Below are positions 34,670 to 42,423 of a stretch of DNA of 57,717 bases, piece by piece. How positions within the stretch are numbered: position 1 is the stretch's first letter; every line of letters starts with the position of its first letter. Below the pieces are notes generated by a model that did no database searches, was not told where the DNA came from, and saw only the letters and a program-made list of their open reading frames with translations. The stretch is from Terriglobia bacterium (lineage in GTDB: Bacteria; Acidobacteriota; Terriglobia; Bryobacterales; Bryobacteraceae): the NCBI GenBank assembly GCA_025363475.1, contig JANYDS010000030.1:1-57717 (forward strand). Direction: 5' to 3'. The position numbers and the translations under genes are program-made.

Positions 34670-35893
34670 ATGCTGGGACGTCGCAGTTTCCTGTTTGCCG
34701 CAGCCGCTGCACCGCTGGCAGGGGCCGCGCTGAAGAACCGCCGCGCTGAAGCAACACCCATCACCATGAAGGAACGCGAGGCGCGGGTGGACCGTGCGCG
34801 TACGCTGCTGGGACAGAACAGCATGGACGGGATTGCGCTGGCGGGCGGCACGTCGCTCGATTACTTTACGGGCATCCGCTGGGGCAACAGCGAACGACTG
34901 TTCCTGTTCGTGCTGCCGCATCAGGGCAAGCCGTTTTATGTCTGTCCGGCATTTGAAGAAGAGCGTGTACGTGAACGCATGACACAGGCGCCGCTGGGCA
35001 AGGAGTCGCGCGTTTACACGTGGGATGAAGATGATGACCCCTTCGCTCTGGTGGCAAAGGGCCTGCGCGATGCCGGTATCATGGGCGGCCATCTGGGCAT
35101 TGAAGAGCGTATGCCATTCGTCTTTTCAGATGGTCTGGAGCGCGGTATTCGCGGCTTGAATTGCGTACCCGCGACGTCGGTCACCGCTGGTTGCCGCAGC
35201 GTCAAGAGTGCGGCCGAACTGAAACTGATGCAACTGGCGAATGACATTACGCTGCAGGTTTATGAAGCGGCGTGGACCGCGCTCAAGCCAGGCATGACCA
35301 ACCGCGAATTCACTGCGCTCATCAACGCCGGTTATCAGCAGGCAGGGTTCCCCGGTGAGGCAAGTTGCCAGGTGGATGCTTACTCCGCATTGCCACATGG
35401 CTCAGCGCAGCCGCAGACTATCCGTGAAGGCAGTGTGGTGCTGATTGATGATGGCTGCATCGTGGAAGGTTATCAGTCTGATATCAGCCGCACGTTCGTC
35501 GTCGGTAAAGCTACTGACAAAATGAAGCGCGTGTTCGACGCAGTTCAAAAAGCCCAGACCGCAGCGCTGCAGGCCGCCAAACCAGGTGTGGAATGTGGTG
35601 CGGTTGATGCTGCCGCGCGCAAGGTGGTGAACGAAGCCGGCTTCGGCCCGGCGTACGCGCATTTCACACACCGCGTGGGCCATGGCATCGGTATGGACAT
35701 GCACGAATGGCCCTATCTGGTGAAGGGCAATACGCAGAAACTGCAGGCGGGCATGACGTGTTCGGACGAACCGGGAATCTACCTGCGCGGCGAATTCGGC
35801 GTGCGTCTGGAAGACGATATGTACGTCACAGCCGACGGCGCGAAATGGTTCACGCCCCAGAGCCATTCGATCGAAAAGCCGTTCGAACGATAA
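34670..35893 (+). CDS. M24-family metallopeptidase (Xaa-Pro aminopeptidase type), Tat-like leader
   Basis: The 407-residue protein has a leader MLGRRSFLFAAAAAPLAGAA with a twin-arginine pair, so export in folded form is likely. A creatinase-type N-domain is followed by the pita-bread fold. Metal ligands are visible in LIDDGCIVEGYQSDISR (two Asp), HRVGHGIG (His), DEPGIY (Glu) and RLEDD (Glu), all present. It should cleave N-terminal residues next to proline. It follows hscA by two bases and may be cotranscribed. Its end overlaps the convergent waaA-lpxK gene by 44 bp. Confidence 0.87.
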   Translation: MLGRRSFLFAAAAAPLAGAALKNRRAEATPITMKEREARVDRARTLLGQNSMDGIALAGGTSLDYFTGIRWGNSERLFLFVLPHQGKPFYVCPAFEEERVRERMTQAPLGKESRVYTWDEDDDPFALVAKGLRDAGIMGGHLGIEERMPFVFSDGLERGIRGLNCVPATSVTAGCRSVKSAAELKLMQLANDITLQVYEAAWTALKPGMTNREFTALINAGYQQAGFPGEASCQVDAYSALPHGSAQPQTIREGSVVLIDDGCIVEGYQSDISRTFVVGKATDKMKRVFDAVQKAQTAALQAAKPGVECGAVDAAARKVVNEAGFGPAYAHFTHRVGHGIGMDMHEWPYLVKGNTQKLQAGMTCSDEPGIYLRGEFGVRLEDDMYVTADGAKWFTPQSHSIEKPFER

Positions 35894-38177
35894 GCTCTTC
35901 CAGCTCTTCGCGACGGTCAATCGCAAGGCCGATCTCCAACCAGTAGAGTTTCAGCGGCGCGATGATGGCCCGGAAATCGGTGCCAAGATTCACGGCGTCT
36001 TTAGCCGTTGTGAGCAGCGTATCGGCACCCCGGTCTATGGAATGCCGGGCTAGTCTGCGCAACTCGGCAGGTTTATAACGGTGATGGTCTTCCCACGTGT
36101 GAGATTCGAGTGGATCAATACTGCACTGCCGCAGTGAACGCCAGAATGATTCCGGATTTCCCAGACCGCAGAACGCCACGGCGCGTGCCGGCTGAAAGTC
36201 ACGAGGAGCGCAGCGGCTGCCGTCAGCGCCCACCCATTCACGCAATTCCGTAGTGGAGTGGAAGATTTGTGCGGCCGGATTATAGTGACGCAAAGTGGTC
36301 TCAATTGCCGTAACGTTCGGCACTTCATTGGCCCGCGAAATCACGAACGCCGTGGCGCGGCGCAGGCCTTCGAGCGGTTCACGCAAACGTCCCAGCGGCA
36401 GCAACTGGCCGCCGCCGAAGGGCCGCAGCGCGTCAATCAGAACCAGATCGAAATCGCGGTGGAGCCGCAGATGCTGAAAGCCATCATCAAGAAACAGGAT
36501 GCGTGGCTGGGCGATTTTCAGCAGTTGTATACCGGTGGAGTAACGATCGCCTCCGATACCGATTGGCGCATGTGTTGCACGGAAGCAGAGACTGGCTTCA
36601 TCGCCTGTTCGCTGAACCGGGATTTCAGCATCGCCGGCGGTGAGAAGAATGGTGTCTCGTGTATGCCGCCCGTGTCCGCGTGTCAACATGCCGGGGTTGT
36701 GCGGCTTCAGATCGCGCAGCAGTTCAATGGTCATGGGCGTCTTGCCTGTGCCGCCCGCTGTGATATTGCCGATGCTGATGACGGGGACAGGCAGGTGGCG
36801 CGTACGCTTTCGTTTGCGCAGGCGATCCAACGCGCTGCCCGCACGCCAGGCCTGCGCGAAAAGCCAGAGGGTTCCATAGGCTGGCTGCGCGCGGCGTTCG
36901 CCGGGATAGTGAGAGCCGTAAGACTCCATGACGGTATCGGCAATGCGTACGGCGGTACCGCGTTGCTGTTCCGCGGCTGTCTGGGCGCGGGGTCCAAGGC
37001 CCTGGTCCGCCCAGGCCGCGAGCACGGCCGCCGGGAGGTCTTTGCCTGATGAAATGGTCAACAGCGCGTCATGGCTGGCGAAATGGTCAGAGATGTCGCG
37101 GAAATTTTCCATGTGCGGCCCGACGATGACAGGCTTGCCGAAGATGGCCGGTTCAAGGATGTTGTGACCGCCCCGGCTGGCCAGTGTACCGCCCATGAAA
37201 ACGACGTCGGCTTCGGCAAACAGAGCGCTCAATTCACCGATGGAATCGAGCAGCAGGATGTCTGCATGGGGGTCGATGATACCGGAACGCTGTGTCCATC
37301 GCAGGCCGGAGTCTGATAGTTTTTTCGCGGCGTCGGCAAAGCGTTCCGGTTTACGGGGGGCGAGGATCAGTCGCCAGCCGGGCAGGAGTTTTTGCGCGGC
37401 GATGACGATGTCTTCTTCGGCGACCAGGTCATCGGAAGAGGTGCTGGCGGCAATCCAGAGGGGACGCCCGGCGCGGTTGCGCAGGAAAAGCAAGGCAGGG
37501 GAGTCAGGTGCAATGGCCGGCGGTGTGAAGTCATATTTCAGATTCCCCGCTGCGGCAACTTTCGCGACTGGTGCGCCTGCCTCGAGATATCGGCGCGACA
37601 TTTCATCAGACTGTGTGAGGATGCCGTCGCAGAGTTCGAGCACGCTGGAGAACAGCGGAGCGAATTGTTTATATCGCGGCAGGGCGCGGTCAGAGATGCG
37701 CCCGTTGACCAGCAGCAGACCTGCCCCGATAAGCTTGGTTTCGCGAAACAGATTTGGCCAGATTTCGGTTTCGAGCACGATGACGACAGTGGGCCGGATC
37801 CGTCGCAGAACCCGCCGTACGGCCCAGACGTAATCGAGGGGCGCATAGAATACGCCATCGATGCTGAGCCGTTTGAGGGCGGTTTCGTGCCCGGCCAGCG
37901 TGCTGGTACTAACGAAGACGGGTGTCGCGGGACTGCGCTTTTTAAGCTGCTCAATGAGCGGGACAGCGGCGAGAACTTCGCCTACTGAAACAGCATGCAA
38001 CCATATGGACGCGGAAACAGTCTGTTGCCACGATGGCGGCAAGTCGCCGCAGCGCTGGCGGAGTGTGGCGAAATACGCGGGTGCGCGCAGGCCGCGCAGC
38101 AGGAAATAAACTAGAAGTACGGGTGAAACCAGCGTCTGCAAAACCCGGTAGAGGAGGAAGATCGCTTTGCGTTTCAA
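35850..38177 (-). CDS. Fused Kdo transferase and tetraacyldisaccharide 4'-kinase (WaaA-LpxK)
   Basis: The 775-residue protein joins two lipid A enzymes. Residues 1 to about 425 are WaaA/KdtA (GT30): catalytic Glu67 in HAVSVGEVLA, LKYDF, and the GGTLASRGGHNILEP loop that binds CMP-Kdo. From about 440, LpxK follows with the P-loop GNITAGGTGKTP and the DDGFQH active-site motif. WaaA adds Kdo to lipid IVA and LpxK adds the 4'-phosphate. The fused order is opposite to the pathway, where LpxK acts first. No stop or frameshift separates the halves. The start is TTG at 38177, overlapping the divergent gene by 11 bp. Confidence 0.9.
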   Translation of the reverse strand: MKRKAIFLLYRVLQTLVSPVLLVYFLLRGLRAPAYFATLRQRCGDLPPSWQQTVSASIWLHAVSVGEVLAAVPLIEQLKKRSPATPVFVSTSTLAGHETALKRLSIDGVFYAPLDYVWAVRRVLRRIRPTVVIVLETEIWPNLFRETKLIGAGLLLVNGRISDRALPRYKQFAPLFSSVLELCDGILTQSDEMSRRYLEAGAPVAKVAAAGNLKYDFTPPAIAPDSPALLFLRNRAGRPLWIAASTSSDDLVAEEDIVIAAQKLLPGWRLILAPRKPERFADAAKKLSDSGLRWTQRSGIIDPHADILLLDSIGELSALFAEADVVFMGGTLASRGGHNILEPAIFGKPVIVGPHMENFRDISDHFASHDALLTISSGKDLPAAVLAAWADQGLGPRAQTAAEQQRGTAVRIADTVMESYGSHYPGERRAQPAYGTLWLFAQAWRAGSALDRLRKRKRTRHLPVPVISIGNITAGGTGKTPMTIELLRDLKPHNPGMLTRGHGRHTRDTILLTAGDAEIPVQRTGDEASLCFRATHAPIGIGGDRYSTGIQLLKIAQPRILFLDDGFQHLRLHRDFDLVLIDALRPFGGGQLLPLGRLREPLEGLRRATAFVISRANEVPNVTAIETTLRHYNPAAQIFHSTTELREWVGADGSRCAPRDFQPARAVAFCGLGNPESFWRSLRQCSIDPLESHTWEDHHRYKPAELRRLARHSIDRGADTLLTTAKDAVNLGTDFRAIIAPLKLYWLEIGLAIDRREELEELIVRTAFRSNGSGA

Positions 38178-38781
38178 GGGCTTAAAGTGGCTACTGCTGT
38201 TTTGTATTAGTATAACGGCGGGTTGGGGCGCGGACAGCGATAAGAGCAGGTTCGTCGTCAGACCCGTTACGGATTATCCTCACAGGCAGACTAGCGAGAA
38301 GGTGTCGATTGCGGCCCAGCCTTATGAGACGGACGCGCAGGCCGCCGAGGCGTTTGGCAAGGTGAATCCTTACCGGCTGGGAGTGCTGCCTTTGTTGATT
38401 GTGATTCGCAATGAGGGTGCGGAGGCGATTCGCCTCGACAATTTGCGGATCTATTATGTGCTGCCGGATCGCACGCGCGTGGAAGCCACGCCGGCGCAGG
38501 AGTTGAAGTTCCGTCGCGGGCCGGTTAAACCCAGCGCTACGCCCGGGCCTGCGGGGAGGATTGCGATTAAGCGGGGGAAGAAAGATCCGCTGGCGGAATG
38601 GGAAATTGAGGGTCGGGCGTTTGCGCCGAAGATCCTGGCTGCGGGTGATTCTGCGAGTGGATTTTTCTATTTCCAAGTGCCACAGAGCAGCGCGGCGGCT
38701 TCGGTTTATATTTCGGGGCTGGTGAATGCGAAGACAGGCAATGAGCTTTATTACTTTGAGATTCCGATGTCGGGGAATTAG
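38167..38781 (+). CDS. Secreted protein of unknown function
   Basis: The protein has 204 residues from TTG at 38167, the only start that keeps the signal peptide (RFKGLKWLLLFCISITAGWGA). The body is predicted beta-rich, with LPLLIVIRNEGAEAIRLDNL, a stretch like an immunoglobulin-like or transglutaminase-accessory fold, and a basic loop (KRGKKD). No family was recognised. Its start overlaps that of the divergent waaA-lpxK gene, so its promoter must lie within that coding region. Confidence 0.6.
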   Translation: MRFKGLKWLLLFCISITAGWGADSDKSRFVVRPVTDYPHRQTSEKVSIAAQPYETDAQAAEAFGKVNPYRLGVLPLLIVIRNEGAEAIRLDNLRIYYVLPDRTRVEATPAQELKFRRGPVKPSATPGPAGRIAIKRGKKDPLAEWEIEGRAFAPKILAAGDSASGFFYFQVPQSSAAASVYISGLVNAKTGNELYYFEIPMSGN

Positions 38782-38847
38782 GCCCTGGCTCGCGGAGTCA
38801 GATTTGTTTGCTCTATATCCACTTGGATATAATTGTATGATTGAGCT

Positions 38848-39174
38848 ATGCCGCCGCTGAGCTTCCTTGGCGATTCACTGAAATGCTTGCGAGACTTCCC
38901 CGACGACGTGCGGCACGATGCTGGTTATCAACTCGACAAAGTTCTGCGAGGGGATCAGCCCGACGATTTTAAGCCGATGCCGGGCATCGGTAAGGGTGTC
39001 GAAGAGATTCGCGTTTCAGAACCGAGTGGCGCCTGCCGGGTAGTTTACGTAGCGATGCGCGCGGAGGCAGTCTACGTTCTGCACGCCTTCCAAAAGAAGA
39101 CACAGACGACGCCTAAGAAGGATGTTGAAATCGCAAAAAAACGATTGGGACAATTGTTGGGAGGCAGGATATGA
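38848..39174 (+). CDS. higB: HigB/RelE-like toxin (phage Gp49-like family)
   Basis: This 108-residue toxin of the RelE superfamily, Gp49-like group, contains IRVSEPSGACRVVYVA and the family C-terminus FQKKTQTTPKKDVEIAKKRL. It is expected to cleave mRNA on the ribosome. The toxin gene comes first, as in higBA, and overlaps the antitoxin by ATGA. Unlike the other toxin loci in the window, this copy has no visible damage. AT-rich sequence with TATAATTG (around 38830) upstream could be the promoter. Confidence 0.85.
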   Translation: MPPLSFLGDSLKCLRDFPDDVRHDAGYQLDKVLRGDQPDDFKPMPGIGKGVEEIRVSEPSGACRVVYVAMRAEAVYVLHAFQKKTQTTPKKDVEIAKKRLGQLLGGRI

Positions 39175-39452
39175 GCAAACCGGAGAGCTACGCGAGTGTT
39201 TGGGATGCGATCGCCGATACACCAGGTCAGGCGGAGAACCTGAGATCGCGGGCCGAGCTGATGCAGAAGATCGCAGCGCGCCTGAAACAGCACGACTGGA
39301 CCCAGGCTGAAGCTGCTAGTCACTGCGGTGTAACACAGCCTCGGATCAACGATCTCCTCCGCGGCCGGGTTTCCCGCTTCTCGCTGGACGCGCTGGTCAA
39401 CATCGCGACCGCACTGGGCTGCCGCGTTCGCTTCGATCTCGAAGCAGCCTGA
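39171..39452 (+). CDS. higA: HigA-like XRE-family antitoxin
   Basis: The 93-residue protein has a Cro/CI-type helix-turn-helix (TQAEAASHCGVTQPRINDLL) at about 45-66, then LVNIATALGCRVRF. This is the HigA2-like group that pairs with Gp49-type toxins. It neutralises the toxin and represses the operon. The start overlaps the toxin stop by four bases. Confidence 0.87.
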   Translation: MSKPESYASVWDAIADTPGQAENLRSRAELMQKIAARLKQHDWTQAEAASHCGVTQPRINDLLRGRVSRFSLDALVNIATALGCRVRFDLEAA

Positions 39453-39533
39453 AGAACTTCCCATCCTTCGCCGCCCTCAGGCGCGTGGTGAACCCACAGA
39501 GAGTTCCCGTCACGCTGGGGCGTCAGGCGGATG

Positions 39534-39680
39534 TCATCGTTGGTTTGCAGTCCGAGCCAGGCAGACGCGCCCCTGATCATTGATTCGAATGCTGTACATT
39601 CGAGCGTGATCGCCTTTCAGGAGTTCAAGCTGGTTTCCCGGAGGCACCCATAGGTCGTCCAGCCCCAGCGTCACCTTGCA
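39534..39680 (-). pseudogene. Fragment of a second HigB-type toxin
   Basis: The minus strand encodes [20 protein letters not shown] and then [13 protein letters not shown], the central part of the classic HigB (RelE-like) toxin. The strand of the family ending CFRW is replaced by CLARTANQR and a stop. The first 45 or so residues are missing. No HigA follows. Of the interval 39453-39751, only this is recognisable; an overlapping frame with LTPQRDGNSLWVHHAPEGG was not identified. Confidence 0.6.
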
Positions 39681-39751
39681 GCTGCACAGCCTATGACGTG
39701 TGGCCGCATTATGTCAAACGCAATAGCGGCGCGAGCGGAACGAATGCTGTC

Positions 39752-40600
39752 TCAGAGAACGTCGGCAAAACCCTTTTTCAGATAACGGAAAACCAGGCCG
39801 CCGCATACGAACGTTACGATCGACCAGGCTGCAATAGCCGCGAGATCGCCAGCTGGCGGGGATTGCGTACCCAACAAAATCATTCGGTACGCCCGCACAA
39901 AATACGCCAGCGGATTGCCTGTCAAAACGAACCTGGCCCAAACGGGAAACTGCGATTCGGTCAGGAAAATCGGAGTGATCCACCACCAGAAAGTCAAAAT
40001 CACCTGGATGATCTGCGCGGTGTCCCTGAGGTAAACGTGCAGAGCGCTCGCGATCCAGCCGATGCCGACCGCGAGCATTCCGAGGAAGAGCAACAGCACC
40101 GGCAGCAGAAAAAGAAACGGATTCAGGTGCTGCTGCCAAATTGCCGAAACCACAATCGCCAGAGTCAACGCGAGCAGATGGCTCACCGCCGATGACAGGT
40201 AAATCGAGACCGGAATGATCTCCGACGGGAAGACGGTTTTAGTGATCAGGTTAGCCTGCTCAACCAGCGAACCCGACGCGCGCTGCACCGTTTCGCTGAA
40301 CAGCAGCCACGGCAACATGCCGGCAAACAGGAAGAGTGGATAGCTGGTGGTGACCTGGTCGGGGCCGAGTTTTTGATGCAGGCAATAGCTGAAGATGAAT
40401 GTATAAACGGCTAGTAGTACAATGGGATGTATCAGACCCCACAGCCAGCCGACGGCAGAGCCGACATAACGCTGGTGAAAATCTCTCTTAACTAGTTGTA
40501 AAATAAGGGTTCTGCGCTCAACAAGGTTACGCGCAAAAAGTGTTCCCGGAAGTCGCTTCTGCAAGCCGGGATGGTAGCAATGAAAAGGGTTGACTTGCAA
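39752..40600 (-). CDS. ABC-2 type polysaccharide exporter permease (Wzm-like), orphan
   Basis: This 282-residue permease has six hydrophobic segments. LVKRDFHQRYVGSAVGWLWGL near 35-55 is the N-terminal motif of Wzm/KpsM-type O-antigen or capsule exporters, and SALHVYLRDTAQI near 205 is the cytoplasmic loop signature. It exports lipid-linked glycan with an ATPase (Wzt). No ATPase or glycan cluster is adjacent on either side, so its partner must be elsewhere. It is divergent from the M23 peptidase gene. Confidence 0.85.
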   Translation of the reverse strand: MQVNPFHCYHPGLQKRLPGTLFARNLVERRTLILQLVKRDFHQRYVGSAVGWLWGLIHPIVLLAVYTFIFSYCLHQKLGPDQVTTSYPLFLFAGMLPWLLFSETVQRASGSLVEQANLITKTVFPSEIIPVSIYLSSAVSHLLALTLAIVVSAIWQQHLNPFLFLLPVLLLFLGMLAVGIGWIASALHVYLRDTAQIIQVILTFWWWITPIFLTESQFPVWARFVLTGNPLAYFVRAYRMILLGTQSPPAGDLAAIAAWSIVTFVCGGLVFRYLKKGFADVL

Positions 40601-40680
40601 GCTTAAAGAATGTTAACCTTCCAGTTCCTCAACTTTAGCCGGTTTTTAGTTTTCCCCCTTTTTCAGGGCCGATCTATTCA

Positions 40681-41577
40681 GTGCAGATGAAGCAAGACTA
40701 TTTCATTCTCGATCTGGCGCATTCCTTCCACGGGCGGCTTCGCCGCGTCCACATCCCGCATCGCTTCATATACAGTGCGCTCGGCGTGCTCGGCGTTACA
40801 CTGCTGGTCCTGTTTGGTGTGGCGAGCAGCTATGCGCGGATGGCGTTCAAGGTTTCCGATTACAACTCGCTTCAGAAAGAAGCTCAGTTGATGCGGGCGC
40901 GGTACGACAAGCTCCAGCAGAAAGTGAAGCAGGATAACGAACAGCTTGCCAGCCTGCAATCACTTGCCGATGAAGTGGCAACGGCTTATGGCGTAAGAAA
41001 GCAACTGGCCGGGTCGCCCGATTTGATCAGTGAAGCGCCGCTGGTTCCGACGATGCACGATTCGCTGGCGGAATACAACTACCTGCGGACGACCAATCTG
41101 GCGAGCCGACAGCGTAATATTTTTGTGCGCGGCGATGTGAATATTCTGCCGAGTGTCTGGCCTGTGAATGGTCGGTTGATGGGTGGTTATGGTCGTCGCA
41201 GCGATCCGCTTTCAGGTGAAGGCGAAATGCACAAAGGCGTCGATATTTCTGCTCCGATGGGTACGCCGGTTAAGGCTTCGGCAGACGGCATTGTGGTTCA
41301 CGCGGGCTGGAATGGTGGTTATGGCCGCTGCGTAATTATCGACCACGGCAACAACTACCAGACACTGTACGGGCACCTTTCCCGTATGGATGTGATGGAA
41401 GGGCAGGAGATTCGTCAGGGTGAGACGCTGGGTGCGGTTGGCACCACAGGCCACTCCACCGGACCGCACCTGCATTATGAAGTGCATGTGGGTTCGACTC
41501 CGGTCAATCCCTACCGCTTTCTTGCGAAGGCCTCCACTGTGAGAACAGCCTCTGCTCACAGCGAATTTCCTTTCTAA
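40681..41577 (+). CDS. M23-family (LytM) peptidoglycan endopeptidase
   Basis: The protein has 298 residues from GTG at 40681, or 296 from the ATG two codons later. One membrane segment (about 30-50) is followed by a coiled coil (60-105), then the LytM domain. Zinc ligands are seen in HKGVDIS (His and Asp) and HLHYEVH (His), with GHLS between them, so all catalytic positions are kept. It may cut peptide crosslinks or act in cell-wall remodelling from the inner membrane. Its end overlaps the convergent OsmC gene by four bases. Confidence 0.88.
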   Translation: MQMKQDYFILDLAHSFHGRLRRVHIPHRFIYSALGVLGVTLLVLFGVASSYARMAFKVSDYNSLQKEAQLMRARYDKLQQKVKQDNEQLASLQSLADEVATAYGVRKQLAGSPDLISEAPLVPTMHDSLAEYNYLRTTNLASRQRNIFVRGDVNILPSVWPVNGRLMGGYGRRSDPLSGEGEMHKGVDISAPMGTPVKASADGIVVHAGWNGGYGRCVIIDHGNNYQTLYGHLSRMDVMEGQEIRQGETLGAVGTTGHSTGPHLHYEVHVGSTPVNPYRFLAKASTVRTASAHSEFPF

Positions 41578-41978
41578 TTTTTTTCGTTCGTACCAATCGT
41601 AATTTGAATTTTTGGTGGATGTGTCAGCGTGTTGTGAACTAGGCAATGGCTGATGGCTTCGTTCATACCTTCCCTCTGCTCGGCATTGAGCGCCACTGGT
41701 GAAGCTACGCTCACGCGGAAGTTGTCGAGCCGTGGCGGGTTCAGCACTTTATCCGCGGTCACCGTTACGGTGGTCCCTTCCTTCGCCAAGCGCTGTTTTC
41801 TCAGGTATTGCGCCGCATAATAGGCGGCGCAGGAACCGAGGGCGGCGAGCAGCAGCTCCGGAGGCGTCATACCTTCGTCAAATCCCCCGTCTGCTTCAGG
41901 CTGGTCACTGATGATGCTGTGGCTGCGCGTCTTGATTTCGAACTGAACCGCGCCGAGGTGGTTTACGGTTGTGGTCAT
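41574..41978 (-). CDS. OsmC-family peroxidase-like protein
   Basis: The 134-residue protein has the two redox cysteines of the family, in LGSCAAYYA (near 50) and SHCLVHN (near 111), within the usual fold. OsmC/Ohr proteins reduce organic hydroperoxides. It forms an ATGA-coupled unit with an ArsR-type regulator upstream, so thiol or peroxide stress is the probable signal. TPPELLLAALGSC matches the OsmC rather than the Ohr branch, by memory. Confidence 0.88.
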   Translation of the reverse strand: MTTTVNHLGAVQFEIKTRSHSIISDQPEADGGFDEGMTPPELLLAALGSCAAYYAAQYLRKQRLAKEGTTVTVTADKVLNPPRLDNFRVSVASPVALNAEQREGMNEAISHCLVHNTLTHPPKIQITIGTNEKN

Positions 41979-42316
41979 TTCTGTCGCCCTGCCCTCAGGG
42001 CTTTGAGTTCCTGCTCGGCTTCTTTTTCCGCGTTCCGGCAGACCAGAGCGCAGAGTTCGATCACCACCGGGTCGGCAATCGAATAGTAAATACTGTTGCC
42101 GTCTCTGCGCCGCGCAGTCAGGCCCGCGAGGGTTAACGCCTGAAGATGTCGGGAGATGTTCGGCTGGTTGCCGTTCAGTTTCGCCACTACCTCCCCTACG
42201 GAATGCGGTCCGTCTTCGAGGGCTCGCAGGATGCGCAGGCGTTGCGGTTCGCTGAGAGCGCGGAAGCGGTGCGCCGCGCGTTCAATCATCCGGTCACTGA
42301 GTTTGGCGGAGGGCAT
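41975..42316 (-). CDS. ArsR/SmtB-family transcription regulator
   Basis: The protein has 113 residues from ATG at 42316; a TTG at 42331 would add five. The winged helix contains FRALSEPQRLRILRAL, then GEVVAKLNGNQPNISRHL, the recognition helix. A Cys near the C-terminus (ELCALVCRN) could sense metal or oxidant, though the CVC metal motif of ArsR is absent. An inverted repeat 30 bp before its start is the likely operator. It should repress its own operon with osmC and perhaps the divergent gene. Confidence 0.87.
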   Translation of the reverse strand: MPSAKLSDRMIERAAHRFRALSEPQRLRILRALEDGPHSVGEVVAKLNGNQPNISRHLQALTLAGLTARRRDGNSIYYSIADPVVIELCALVCRNAEKEAEQELKALRAGRQK

Positions 42317-42346
42317 GTGGCTCTGTTTCAATTATAGTGTTTGACT

Positions 42347-42366
42347 ATATGCGCATGCAAGCATAT
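42347..42366. promoter_or_regulatory. Probable ArsR-type operator
   Basis: ATATGC-GCATGCAA-GCATAT is a perfect 6-bp inverted repeat with an 8-bp spacer, in the gap between the ArsR gene and the divergent beta-propeller gene. TTGACT at 42341-42346 directly before it resembles a -35 element for the rightward gene. Binding is inferred from position and symmetry. Confidence 0.5.
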
Positions 42367-42423
42367 ACCTGTGAGGCGAGCGCAGCGCGCGGCACCGCAC
42401 GACCGCGTGATAATAGGATTACT

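Noticed and set aside
39453-39533. A small gene encoding LTPQRDGNSLWVHHAPEGG on the minus strand
   Set aside because: There is no start codon with a ribosome site, it overlaps the HigB fragment region, and no family was recognised.
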